From Marisa cornuarietis (taxonomy: Eukaryota; Mollusca; Gastropoda; Architaenioglossa; Ampullariidae): DNA of 64,000 bases. The position numbers and the translations under genes were made by a program. Below are positions 38,451-55,212 of the stretch, in pieces. The stretch spans positions 4,240,501 through 4,304,500 of the forward strand of contig SMMW01000046.1 of assembly GCA_004794655.1 (NCBI GenBank). The letters are read 5' to 3'. Position 1 is the first letter of the stretch, and each line of letters starts with the position of its first letter. The notes under the pieces were generated by a model. That model was not told the DNA's origin. It saw nothing but the letters and a program-made list of their open reading frames with translations, and did no database searches.

Positions 38451-40114
38451 TCTCTGTAAGTGTAAGTAATTTTAGCAAATTATATCTTTGAATAATAAAT
38501 GTGATGACCAACTCACTTCCACATACATATGTGCACACACCCACACACACACAAATAGATGGTGCTCTTGAATTTATAATAAATATCTCCTACTTAACAG
38601 AAGAAACTCAGCTCTAGAAGAATCCAGATTACGTTTAAAGAAACCCATTCATCTCTGAAAAGCTGTGTGATTATCATAAAAATTAGACTGAAGACTACAG
38701 TACATCTTCAACTGAAATGATCACACATGGACTCAGCAAAAAACCAGGACTGGGAAGGCAAGCCTCTGGTGAAGCAATACCATGCACAGTGGTAACAAAC
38801 ATTAATCAGCAAATAAATAATACTGCCAAAATGCTAGGTTATATAATAATCAAAATGCTTTCAATATATTTATATGACAGACACTCAGTAGTATATCAAA
38901 TGGCAAAAGAAAGGAAAAAATGAACAGCAGTTATCTACCTCAGATTAGGCACAAATGTCTAAACTGTACTGTTCATACTCTAGTATTCTTGACAATGCAG
39001 ATTGTTTTGGTATTTTGTGTTTTCTTTGGAGTAGAGGGGTTGTGGTGGTGGTGTTATGATCCTTTTCCCTTCCCTTCCAGCCACATACTTGGTAATGTCT
39101 TCTCAAGGTACAGGTCAACTTTCTTGAACCTTGCAACCATAATGCACAGTAAAACAGCAAAAGGGGTAAAGCCAATTTAGCCGTAATACTTACCATTCTG
39201 TCAGATATCAGTTTCACAGAGGATGTCAGCACTTTAAATCAAGTGCACCCAAGTTCTTTTTAATCTCAAATCTTTTCACCCTACCCCCACTTCATGAGGA
39301 GCTTTCACAGGCATCCTAGTAGCAAACCTTTTTTTTTTTTTTAACCTAGAGTGGCAACTTTAAGGGTACCTCACAATCAAACAACACCTTGACAGTTCTG
39401 GGACCGGTGACCTAGCATCAACAGGTTTGGGTTTTTTTTTCAGCGCAGCTGAATACTGCACAACACAAATAAACTAACTCAGCTACAACTCAGTCACCCA
39501 TCCTAGAGGAACTGTGTCACACTTCTCATTTCCATTCTTAAAATAAATAGATATCCTGCATTATCATACATGACGTCACAGTTTACCTGACTAGAGAAAA
39601 CGTAACACTTAAAAGTGAAAAGCTGTCCTAAGCTTTTCATTACAAATAAGTATGTTGAACACATGAACAGGCCTGTTCTGCAGTCACACAGAATGACACA
39701 AATGTCATCAAGAAAGAATCTGAATGACATAAAATCCCAGTATGAATAACTGTAATGTGTTACACCTGAATCAAACAAAACAGATTCCTTATTAAGGAGA
39801 TACTAGCTTAAGTAATCAGCAGTGAAATGTACAGCTTTACAAGATTTTATGAGAAATATGATCTATACAAATGGGTCATTGTTTTTTTTTTTAATTCCAA
39901 CAAATGGAAATAGTTAGTTATGTGGCTTTTAAAATTTTTTTTTGAAAAATTATAAGCTCCTGAGCTGCTGACCAAAAGAACAGAAGTACTAGTACGCATA
40001 CCGCTGTCTGCTTCTTTTGTCAGGGAAAAGGTTTTTTTCATAAATGAGATTAAAAGCTGAAGATGAGCCACAATCCACTGTACCCTTATCAATTATTTGA
40101 TGAAAATGGAAAAT

Positions 40115-40190
40115 AAAATAAAAAAGTAGGTAACAAAATATGTATGACCAGCAAAATAAAAAAGTAGGTAACAAAATATGTATGACCAGC
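40115..40190. repeat. Perfect 38-bp tandem duplication
   Basis: Two identical units, 40115-40152 and 40153-40190, each end in ATATGTATGACCAGC. Confidence 0.9.
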
Positions 40191-40835
40191 AATTAAATTA
40201 AAATCAGGTGAGCACTGGGCACAGAAAAAAACTTAAATCCTCTTCACATTTCTTTAAAATTGTCATAGGCAACCAAACATTTCCAGCAACCATTGAGAAA
40301 TAATTGACTGCAACAGGTTAGTTCTCTTAATATACTGATCACAAAATAGACATTGTGAAGTACTATGGCGGTATGCTTAAAAAAAAATCCATATGATACA
40401 AAAAAAAAACTACTGAATGAACGAACACCTGTAAAGAACTGCCATCATGGAAAACAGAATACAAAGGATTCCCACAATGCATATGTGCATAGCCCAATTT
40501 CTTATTCAGTAGTCTTTTTTCTTTTGGGTATTTCTGTTTTGCTACATTATTTCTGTTGTTTATCCAAGTTTAGGTCAGAACTCTAGGAGTCAGGGGTGAA
40601 AAAAAAACAAACTCCCAAACTGGTGTGTTCTGAACAAAAAATCATGGCAGGTAAGATATACATCATTTACCTACATATGCATCCTTTACCCCATACACAG
40701 AAACACATGCCACAACAAGTAAAATTTAAAAAAAAATGAATCCCTCAGACAGAACGGGAAATGAGTGCCCACTGAAAGATTTAAAAACTACTGGCCACAA
40801 AAATAGTATGATGATTTATTTTCAGATCAAGAGAT

Positions 40836-43800
40836 TTAACTGGCACCATCTTCAACATATTTTGTGTCAGGATTGGGATGACGACGTATACGAGCATAGG
40901 GCCCAATGTCGGGGTTCCAAACAAAATCCCAAAGAACTTTGACCCAGGAGGTGTGGTATGGGAGATTTTCATAGTACTCAGGTGCAATCTTGCGCACCTG
41001 AAATGTCAAAAGGAAACAAACTATGTCATAAATCAAGAATTAATAAATTAATTTAATTTATGGTTAATGTAAATAAAAATTATAATTAGTGTATTAAAAG
41101 ATTTATCAGGTTCATAATTTTTAAAAAGAAAAACTTCAAAAAAATGAAATTCCTTGCATCCAGTTTCTAGTGAGTTGATCTGGTTTATAACCCAGCATAC
41201 ACCATATAATCATCATGATCAAATGTAATCTGTAAATGCATAAAATAAAAACACAAGAAATGTGGAAAATGAGAATGGATAAGTACACACATTTTTTTTA
41301 AAATCTCAGCTGGATTTCAAACAACCTTATTTGCCCTAACCACTATACTTACACAACAATTCTTAATCAAACTCTGTTAAGTTTTGACATTTCTCAGTAC
41401 TGCCTCTTGCTTCATACATGACCAATTTTTAAAAAAAATAAAAATTAACTGTTTCAAACAAAGTCCCAAACTCACCTCAGGTAGGCGTGATCCAGCAATG
41501 TAGGGGAAATCATGATGTTCATTGTGGTAGCCCACATTCCAGGTGAGAAGATTAAGTGGTCCATAATATGAGTATGTTTCATAGCCCTTAACAAACATGT
41601 AGTGCTCAGAGATAAAGTGACCAGCCAAGGGATGGACACCCATAGCCAGAAAGGTACCACTGCAAAAATATACTAAGGCCTTGGTGCCGAAGTAGTACCA
41701 AACTGCAATGTCAAAGGAAGCCTGGATGACAAAATTTATTATCTCCAAGCTAGTCACTGATTTGGGGCGTACAATGAGTGGCCGTAGGCTGTAGAACCAA
41801 GGCTGCAGAAACAACCACACCAACTTTGACAAGGTGTGGCAGAAGAACTTGCACTCAAACTGTGAAGGGATGTCCATGTCCTTCTCTGCATCTCCCTGGT
41901 AGCGGTGATGCTCAATGTGGTACTTTTTGAAGGAAATGGACATGGGAACACCCAAAGGAAGATTGGCAAAAAATCCAAATACTCGGTTGAGAAGTGGGTT
42001 GGTGTGACCAAAGGCTAGGTTGTGAGAGATTTCATGAATAGCTAATGACAGTGAGTGGTTAATGGTACCACCCCAGCAGTAGGCAAGGAAGATGACTATG
42101 AACCATGAAGAATCTTTAATCATGTAGGCAGACAAAACCTGTATCAACACCATGAGTGTTACGATCACTTTTAGCCTTGGATCTGGTCCATACAACTTCT
42201 TCACCTCTGGGTGCTTCTCTGTTGAGAACAAAAACAAAATTTTGAGAAATTATTAAATTAACTGCTTATAGAACACTATTCTGCCATTCAGTAGATATTT
42301 GAAAGGCAGAAGTTTCCAAGAAAGCCCTTTTTAATGACTAAAAACAAAAGCTGATTTCAGTAGTAAAAAAAAAAATCAGTAAAAAGATCATCCATCAAAA
42401 CATAACATACAGTACTTCAGTGCTCCCTGTGGTGGGAGTATGAAATGTAATTGTAATTTCTAAGCTTATCTCCTAAGATTAAACATTTTTATATAGCGTC
42501 TCTTGTATGAAAATCAAAATAAATATAGCTAGATGATCGACAAAACCATTTCTGATATCATTATCACATGTTTTCCAATTATCATTCCAAATATTGTCAA
42601 AGCATCAATAACTATGGCAAAGCAATTCAAACCTAAAGATAAAAACATTAAATACAGAGTCACAATCTTGCCAACCCTGTCTCTTGCAGGCCTTTCTGGC
42701 AGAATATTGACATTTCTTCCAGTGCTGATCTTATTGGGAACTGAGACAATGGAGATTATATTGCCACTTCTGCTACACATTTTTGTTGGACAAATAGTGG
42801 TGATACAAGTTAGGCCTGTATGTGTGTTTATACATAAAATATAAATTGCACTGCACACAGACATTAACTGGCTTTCTTTCACTATCACTCAACAAAAAAA
42901 ATATCTAAAACGCACTTTTTCCTATCACATGCCACTTTCCATCTTTAATCACGATGGAGGAATACCTGTTTAAAAATAAATACATTCAATTTCACTCACT
43001 AAATGTGATTACAGTAACGTTATATATAATGTTATTTAAAGTGTTTTATAAGTTTTTTCATCGTATCCTTTGCTACTTTTCGTGAAATGCTAAAATCTCG
43101 GCACCTGTGCCGTTCGCATCCCAACAGTGAACGTCCTTCTTATAATCATTTTCAAAGCTTTAGTTCGAATTTGTTTTTTATCAGCTCTGGAAGAATCGGT
43201 TTGCGGAGATGAAGGACTATTGATTCTAGAGTCGACAAAGTCTGACCCTCCATCACTGAAGCAGACAAAACGCGATCTCCGTTGTCTCAATTCTCCCACT
43301 CCGCTGCCTGATCCCTTCGCACTTTCATGTGACTTAAATAATTCACGAAGTCTCAATACATCCCAGCATTAAACGAAAGAGGATTCTTACTTAGCGATCA
43401 CGGGAATATGCCAAAACTCCTACGGTAAATGTACAATAACGACTACTCCTCTTGAGCTATACAGTAGTGTAGATGCCGCGTTGGCTCAAAAGTGAATGTT
43501 TAAAAGTCTCATGCAGAATGCCAGAAAGTGAAGAAAAACTTCTAACGTTCCAGTCTTTCTCTAAACAGCGAATTATTTTTAAGTGCCGCAGTAATAAGGG
43601 GTTTATCTAATACGAAAAATAAAAATCTGAAACCTGCAATGAGATGCGGATGAAGATTGTTCATGATGAGAGCAGTGCATAAATGATGCCGGGGCGATTC
43701 AGCCAACGAAAATTTCAATTAGCGCTACTGCCGTTACAGATGCTATGTATAAAACATAGATAATTTGTGACTCACCCAGAATCTCCTTCCTTCTTGTTGC

Positions 43801-43857
43801 ATGTGGCTCTTCTGTATAAACCCACTCAAAATCGGTACGAGAAACGTGAGCACCCAT
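40836..43857 (-). CDS. DEGS1: Sphingolipid delta(4)-desaturase (DEGS family)
   Basis: Three exons: 43857-43776, 42218-41476 and 40997-40836, giving 328 residues (human DEGS1 has 323). The enzyme introduces the 4,5 double bond of dihydroceramide in the ER membrane. The three histidine boxes are present: HEISH at 89-93, H128xxHH131-132 and HNEHH at 259-263. The N-terminus [15 protein letters not shown] closely matches vertebrate DEGS and keeps Gly2, the myristoylation site. Hydrophobic segments lie near 45-60, 65-88, 155-175 and 200-225. All junctions are GT-AG and phases agree. Its start is 187 bp from the YY1 start on the opposite strand. Vertebrates have two paralogues; a single invertebrate gene could equally be called DEGS2. 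No truncation or missing key residue is seen. Confidence 0.96.
43090..43367 (-). other. Coding-like ORF inside DEGS intron 1, unrecognised
   Basis: An open minus-strand frame of about 92 codons ends with TAG at 43090-43092. Its amino-acid composition is balanced, with a Ser-rich middle ([12 protein letters not shown]) and a basic C-terminus ([17 protein letters not shown]). It has no ATG near its 5' end and no convincing splice acceptor, and I do not recognise the protein. It lies in the CpG-bearing flank of the promoter region. It could be an alternative DEGS exon, a pseudogene fragment or chance. Confidence 0.25.
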
Positions 43858-47900
<4,043 letters not shown>

Positions 47901-48207
47901 GGAAGAGCTTAATAAAATGAGTAGTACAAGTATCTTAATAGCCTAATTGATCTTGTATGTTTCACTTTTTTTTTTTTTAAGAAATTGAGATGGGTGCCTA
48001 CAAGTTCAGACTAAAGGTGCATGTTTTATTTTTCTGAACTTTGGCTAGGGGCACACTGCAATAATAACCATGGAGGAAAGTTGGGGGAATTCCGATCATT
48101 GGATATGATTTGTTAATTTTTTAAAATTGTAGTGATTCTTAATCATTATTGATAATGACATAAAAGTAATTTTCTTCATGAATTTTTTATGTATATATTT
48201 CTTACAG

Positions 48208-51200
48208 GGTTGACCGTTCTTCAAAAACCATGCTTGTGTTTTCGGATCAAGGGTCATGTGATGGTGATCAGTGGTGAGTAGAATGCTGAGCATTGCATGG
48301 ATGTTCATTTGCTTTCTTTTTTTAATATTCTTGTTTAAATTGTTAGCGGTTAGCACAGAATGAGTCTTCAGTTGGAAAATTGAGATTTTGCAAATTGGAT
48401 ATTTAAAAAAAAAATGTTTTGATCTTTCATTTGATACTAAAGTTGTTCTTCTAGTCCTGAAATTGAGTCATAAATATATAAAGTGTGCAAGAATAGTGGT
48501 TCAAAGTTGCTCCTAATCACCATTTTGGGCCTATAATACAAAACTGCTCTGTGCGACTAACGACTCATTTCGTGGTAGTGGGTCATAGATAAACAAATGT
48601 TATACAGTCGGACCACGCTAAGTCGAAAACCTCCCTATCTCGAATTAATTGTTAGTTCCGGGCCGAATTCCCTTAAGAACAATGTATTTTAGACCTCCTT
48701 AACTCGAAGATTTTTTGGCTTCCAACCTCTGTAAGTAAGTCGAAGTTTGAGTCATCACCAACCAGATGCAACTATGTCTCAAACTGTTCCAAACTATGTT
48801 CCAAACTGTCTCAAGAAAGACACTTTTATCCCATTTTCCTTTCATCTTTTGTGTAAAAGGTTCGTTGCGTGCTCAGTTGCGCAGTGGACAACTAACTGAC
48901 TCTCACACCAGTTCCTGCTTTGAAGTTGACCGATTCAAGGGAACTGGCCGACACTAGACTTTTCTCACGGCCACTTCAAGTCGGCGGGCCGCGCATCATT
49001 GGTCAAGATTTATGGCCACCCGCCTTGACAATCCTTTCAGGCGGTGGTAACTTGACCAGTGGACTGTTGGTGGTTTACACGCAAACTTACTGTGAAAAAT
49101 ACGTTTTCTACACTTTGTCAGTCTCTTATCGGGACAAGCACTGAAGAGAGTTCGTGTCGGTGTGGTTTTTCCCGTGCTGTACGTGCCGCGAAAATGGCAG
49201 TACATGCATCCGTATAAAATTATAATACCGTATAATTAACGGTTATAATTCAGTAATTAAGTCGCAAAAACATTGTCCTTGATTAACCTGCGCCTATTAC
49301 GCCATTTTCCCTAACTCGAAAACTCCGTAAGTCGAATTTTTTCGGGTCCCTTTGAGTTCGACTTAGCGAGGTCCGACTGTACCAAGTTCTATTAGGCAGT
49401 CATGTTAAAATGGCGGTTATGTATTTATAGGTCATGTACACACATAGGGTTCACGTAGACAGGGTTCGTCAAAACTACACTGAAATGATAGAGACCATTT
49501 GTTCACAAAACCTACCATTATATTTCCTAGATGATTTACAGGTTGGTCTCAATCTGTTTGCTATCACGTTCGCCACACAAAAATCAGCGAACAATAGTAC
49601 CATTTAAAGCCAGGAAATGGATGATACCAGTACTTCATTTTGCTTCACATAGCTAATGTTCTAAATTGCCTTTTTTTTCAGGGGTCAGTCCGCGTACACA
49701 ATTGCAGGCACTCAGTGAGTACTTTTAAAGGTCTCGAGTAATTTCAGATAATGGGTGTTGGGTTGATATGCTTTGCACATATTTTGGCTTTGCAGAACTA
49801 TCCTGTATTTTTCTTCAGCATGAAAGGGAGTGGAGAATTGATTGGATTACATGTGCCCATACCATACCCAGAAATAATCTAAAGTGTGCTTTGTAACAGA
49901 AGAAGTGGTTAGCGGTAAAAAAAACAACATTATTTCACCATGAAAGAGTTTATTTTGCATATATCCCAAGGAAGGATAATTAAAAGGCTGCATGACAAAT
50001 ATCCTGCAGAAGGGTTGCCGGTGTCAGCATGTGGGTGTATCCTGCAGAGATACTGCTGTTAAGTTCTTGGACATGCATATCTTTAAGCCATCTTAACAAG
50101 TGCATGTCACACAGTAATGGGCATCCTTAACAGGGATGGCCATACTATTGCAACATATTTCATTAATTGAAGTGCTTACAATGAAAAGCGCTGGTTCTTC
50201 TGCTTTACTTTTAAGTCATTAAGGAATGCATGTTCTTGATGCTTCCCTTCTTGATATTTAGCTTATCATTATGTCTTGTCATGAAACATTTGTTTTCATC
50301 CGTTGCAAAATGCTCGCTATTATGTAGTTGATATGGAAGAGTGCAACAATTTTTTACCAATAACATCTATTCAGGAAGAGGCTGTTTAGGTTACATCAAA
50401 AATGGGGTCAGGTGCTTTGTATACAAGTTGACACTCTTTAATATTTAACAAAGCTGTTTCTAGCTGCTAAAGTTCATACCTTGCCATTGAAATAGCAACA
50501 ATACTTGAACATCTTGAATCATTTCATGTTTTTATTTAATTTTTTTGTCTTCATTGCTTCTTCCAGTTTTTGAAAAAAAAAGTCTTTGCTGTTTACTTGA
50601 CTTCATCACATTTAATGTCTCTGCCATCTGGGATGCGTGGCACAATGTCTGGCAAATTGTGCCAAGCCTTTGCCCTCCATGCCAAACAAGCTTCAAACCA
50701 TTGCAAAGAGACAATAGCTCAGAAATCAAGGGGTGTTGGCATTTCAATATCCCAGCAGTTCTGAAGCATCAATTTGAGAGCTGAATTTATTTCAAAATGT
50801 TTGAAAACTGCTTCCTTCTTTTCTCTACTTGACTAAATGAATTTGTTTATATTGTTTTATATGTACATTTTTTTTATTGGTTTTTTATTGATTTCAATAT
50901 GTGAAAGAGTTTTATTTTTTCTTCATTTCTTTGATGGAGGACATGATGCCTGTAATGTTACATGAAAATGTCACATGATGTGTTGAGTTCTTGTCGCTAA
51001 TGCAGTGGTTTACACCCAGAACTTACAGTGGGGTGATCATTTGTGTTTCCAGAGCGCAGGGTTTGACCTATGTGACTGTTCCACCGGAGTCTCCGGGCTG
51101 GGGGTGAGATATGGCCCTGTCCATTGTGCTTCAGTTTAATCGGTTCATGTTGTAGTGTGGGACTCAGAAGAATTTCCATAGACTTGCTTTCTCAATTATT

Positions 51201-52761
51201 AGAGATATTTCATAGACAGCCAGAGTACAGTTACCTTTTCAGCATATTATTGCTGCTTAGTCCGTGCGAAAAAATGGCTTTCATGTTACCGGAACCTGTC
51301 AGCATGAAAATACTAGAGGATCGTTGGTTCTTTCTTTAGTTATAAATGTTTGTTTGGAAAAGATTTGTAAAATAAGTGCTAAATAACAGAAAATGATATT
51401 TCTGGAAAATAAGTGGATCGGTTCTATTATATTGACTTCTGAACCATTTAAAGGTATGTTTGCTTGCAACATGTTGGACCAGCCTTGCATATGATCATGC
51501 TGAAAGGGTTAGATAGACAACCAGTGACAGCATCAGAGCAGAGAATCAGTACAGAGTACCAGGGGCAACTGATGTCGACATTTAGTGTCAGATGAGACAT
51601 TAACAGTCTCCTCTTTCATAGTGTTCTTTTTCTGAGTCCCATTCATTGTAAAATGTCATTTCAGCTCTTTTTGAAATGCATGCTTTGTACATTTGGAAAA
51701 AAAAAAGATTTAGTTTGGCAATATTAAAACAACAGAGGATGAACATCGCAGAACTGGTAGAGGCAGGCACAAAGACAGGTTTCTGCAGCAGCGATCACCC
51801 CACTGTGTCAGACAGAGAGGCATCCCTATTTCACGTGCCATCCTCATTCTTCTCTGGTTTCTGGCCTGTAATGTTTTCATCAGAAAGATTGATGACTAAC
51901 ACAAAACAAAATGGTCACTTGCCTTTCTTGGTTCTTAATGTTCCCTTTGATCAGTTGAAAATTTTGTTTCAGGGCTAATATTAACAAATACTTTATACAC
52001 ATTCACTCATACTTTTTTTTTAACATTAGTTTTTCCTTCTTTGATGAAAATCTGCTTTCTCCCTTAAAGTCCTTGTGATCTCCACCAACCCTCAAATTTC
52101 GCCTGGCTTTTCTGTTTAACCTGCTTATAGCTGTAATGTGGTTGGTGTTGGGCTTTCAGAAATTCTTGCATAATATGTAATATTGTTGCATGCCTTAGAA
52201 GATTGATCAGAGCTAGAAAGTTTATTTCAAGCAATATCTGGGTCATTGGATGTTTCCTTGCTCTAATATCTTCTATTGACTCTTTCAACCATGTCTATAG
52301 CCTTTATTACATAATAGTATTATGTCTGTCTTCTGTGGGGTTTTTTCAAAATTAAGAGCAGAGTTTGTTTAAGCTGTGTACAGCCATAGCTTCACCTTTG
52401 CTTTTTAAATTACAAGTTTTTCAATGTGAACAAAAATTATTTTCATACCATAAACAAAAGTATCTTTTTACTGTCCTAGATTTTTGTGGCTGCTGTCAGT
52501 ATTACACAAAATATTACCTTAATTCACATCTGGTTTCTGTATGTTTGTGTGCACAAGTATCAAAACTCTTGCATTCATAGATAATTTCGTTGGGTTTACT
52601 TCTCGTTGGTCTACTATCTTCTTCATGAGACAAAGTTGAGGAAAGAAGGTACGTAGAAGGTCATTTTGTTAGTTAATTTTACCTAACCATGTAAAACATT
52701 TCCTAATCTTTTCAGGGGCCAAGTGGAACATCTGACATGGGATGGGGAGGTAACCATGTGA
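48208..52761 (+). CDS. YY1: Candidate alternative C-terminal exons of YY1
   Basis: If exon 5 is spliced at 47896 (donor GTAAGG, which spans the usual stop codon), four short exons continue the frame: 48208-48273 (66 nt), 49682-49714 (33 nt), 51053-51103 (51 nt) and 52716-52761 (TGA stop). Every junction is phase 2. The three internal exons are multiples of 3 and their donors are GTGAGT, GTGAGT and GTGAGA. They would add 64 residues (391 in total), starting VDRSSKTMLVFSDQGSC and ending LTWDGEVTM. Each candidate is richer in GC than its flanks. An acceptor 24 nt upstream at 51029 also keeps frame. The transposon at 48605 lies in the intron between the first two. There is no family precedent I can name, and chance assembly of short exons is possible. 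Confidence 0.45.
48605..49379. mobile_element. Non-autonomous pogo/Tigger-like DNA transposon (775 bp)
   Basis: The terminal inverted repeats are CAGTCGGACCACGCTAAGTC at the left end and the reverse complement of CAGTCGGACCTCGCTAAGTC at the right end; they continue imperfectly inward. A TA dinucleotide flanks each end (48603-48604 and 49380-49381), the target-site duplication of the Tc1/mariner superfamily. The CAG start and CTCGxTAAxTCGAA-type repeat resemble pogo/Tigger elements. No transposase frame longer than about 75 codons survives, so the element is non-autonomous. It is CpG-rich inside a CpG-poor region, suggesting recent insertion. Confidence 0.85.
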
Positions 52762-54540
52762 ACAGTGGAATTCCCTTGACTAAAGCATCAAATATTGCCC
52801 AGTGCGGAGTTGAACCTTTTTGACAAATTTAAGTGCACCTGCTTTGACCTAGAGAGGGACTGTTGGACTGCTTCTGGCTCTTTGTGAATACTTGATGCTA
52901 AAACTACACACTCAGCGACATGTCGGAGTACTGTTCCATGAACGCAAGATCATTTCTGTGATGGAGTCTCCAATAAATTCTGAAGAATTGGTGGCAAGAC
53001 ATCTCAGCATTGGTCACAGGCATCAAGAAATATTCATGTTGGATACCACCAGTGTTTATCCCACAAAGCATAAGGACAAAAGATTTACTTTTTCTTTGTC
53101 CATGTCTGTGTATTGCTGTTGGAACTTGCATGCAACCAGTGGGTTAGTAAAAACATAACCCATGTGCTGATTTTCTTTCATGTCTATATATTAGTTGCCT
53201 TTATCTTACACTTTTCCACAGTTCACTTTTTTTTTTTTAACTTCATCATTATGGTTTTATACAGATAATCTACAGGCAGTGTGAGGGTTTTAAGAGGGTC
53301 AGAAACACGTTTTTCAAATATAAAGATATTGCCTCAGGCAGATTCTTTAACCACATTCCACTTCAGGATATGGGAGAAACTGTTCAAAGCTGGCATGATA
53401 TCGAGAAATCGTGGACAGCATTTACTTTAAAATCCTTTTTGGTAGGCAGTTTTGGTTTGTTTTTATTTTTGTTTTTTTTTTACTTGGGGTGGTGGGGAGG
53501 GTGTGAGTAGTAGAATTCACACAGAATCCATGGAAAAGATTGAAGTCTTTACAAGTCCCTTTAGGACAACCCCCCCAGTCTCACATTTTTTCTTTTTGTA
53601 ATATTCTCTGACAAGGGTTTTCAGATGTGTTGAGAAAAACATTTTGTCTTCAATAAAACTAAGCTTTCATTTGATCACCAAGATGAATTTATAAATCTGT
53701 AGCAATTGAGACTTTGGGTGGAGTCACTAGTCATCCTTTTTTAAATTAAGAAAGAGTAGCTAAATGGCCATTATTGTGCTGTTCAGCTAAAAGTTGAGCC
53801 TATGTGGATAATTAGAGCTTTTTTAAAAACATATTTCAAAATGTCATCACAGCCTGGCCATATTCCTGCCCCTCCCTTCCGAAGACAGCTTGCTTTGTGA
53901 TCTGTTGCAATCTGCCCTTTTCATTGCTACACTAGGAAATCAACAGTTTTGAAATCCATTATGCGTATCATTTGCTACGGTAAAAACTCAGTGTTGACAT
54001 AACAAATGTTTGGACAATGGATTATGTCGAGCATTGATAAAAACTGAATTTTTGACATTTGCATCAGTTTCCAACACAATTTTCTAAATAGGGGTTGTAT
54101 GGTTTGTTGCATCACCTTTGTGCTGCTGCAGAATGAACTTGACCATCACTTGAGAGTTAAAATGTGCTTTTAAAAGTAAACAAGTTTACAGACTTGTTGA
54201 GATTATTGTGTGCTGGAAAGACACAAGCTGTCTGCTAATAAGCCTGTACAGTTTTTTTTTTTTTCTTCCTAGACTTCCCGGGTGGCCATGTCATCTGGTA
54301 TTTCAGAGAAATGGGACTTGTGCCTCTGTGTGTGTGCTGATAGTGTGCGTGTGTGAGGTTGTGGGATGAGGTGTTGTATTTCAATTTATGTCAAAATGCA
54401 TAGATGAATTGTTACCAATTCTTGTCATACATTTTTTTTTCTAAAAAAACATTTTCTCCCTCATACCCTCTTGCTTGAATTAAGTATTACATCATTTCAT
54501 GTTGACTATTGTACATAGATGACGTTGCCATTATGTTTAT
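49720..54540 (+). other. YY1 downstream region (introns or long 3' UTR)
   Basis: AT-rich and CpG-poor, apart from the candidate short exons at 51053 and 52716. Potential poly(A) signals (AATAAA) occur near 52972, 53656 and 54542, any of which could end YY1 transcripts. I see no other gene on either strand. Confidence 0.45.
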
Positions 54541-54541
54541 A

Positions 54542-54547
54542 TAATAA
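54542..54547 (+). terminator. Candidate distal poly(A) signal for YY1
   Basis: TATATAATAAAGATAG contains AATAAA with GTGCACA downstream. It is the last strong plus-strand signal before the converging PAF1 transcript. Confidence 0.35.
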
Positions 54548-54737
54548 AGATAGATGATGTGCACACATTTTTTTCCTTATCAAAATATCTTGATAACTGG
54601 AGATATTTAAGTCCAATGTTTAGGCCAATGCCAGTAGCAGCTGCGGTATACCTGCTTTGGACCGTTAACATCCATGCGTTATGAGAAAATTGCATTACAG
54701 AACACATATCTAATTTTAAACGCTTTTAGGCCTTAAA

Positions 54738-54743
54738 TTTATT
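54738..54743 (-). terminator. Candidate poly(A) signal for PAF1
   Basis: AATAAA on the minus strand lies about 470 bp beyond the PAF1 stop codon. If used, the YY1 and PAF1 transcripts would end within about 200 bp of each other. Confidence 0.35.
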
Positions 54744-55212
54744 TAGGTAATCAGTTATCAAGAAACATAGTGCACTTTTTTTAACTAAAATATAACTATT
54801 AAAGCTAGAATTTTGTTATCAGTAAAATTGTTCTTACCTGCTATGCATCTTATGGTATAAAAATAATTTTTTAATAAATTTGCTTCTGTAGGACATGGGG
54901 AAAACAGGACCTGAATGCCAAGTGATACTATTCCGGTTTCAGCTAGAGCTGTTTGTAATGCCTGTACAGATCTTCTAAACTGGCAATCCCACTTGGGATT
55001 ATAGGGATATTTATCCACATTCTGATATTTCCATTCAGAACAGATTTATATCAAGTTAACTCTTGCATGCCATGTGTCTGTTTAAAAAAAAAAATCCCAA
55101 AAAATTGCTCAGCTTTCTACTGACATTCCTTAGGGTCCTTATGCTGCACATAACACCTTTTAAAATATTTATGCAACACATTTTTGCCCTCAAAAATTCA
55201 ATGTAGATAGAC

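Larger units (their letters stand above)
34844..40835 (-). other. Probable long DEGS 3' UTR or unannotated transcribed region
   Basis: This AT-rich, CpG-poor stretch of about 6 kb has no recognisable coding exon on either strand. Its composition matches the introns of the following genes rather than the intergenic sequence to its left, suggesting it belongs to a transcribed, germline-methylated unit. The simplest candidate is the DEGS 3' UTR. A second, unrecognised transcript is equally possible. Confidence 0.4.

Noticed and set aside
50570..50784. Frame of about 70 codons after an AG at 50565 as a further YY1 exon
   Set aside because: All upstream donors are phase 2, which gives an immediate TGA in this segment.
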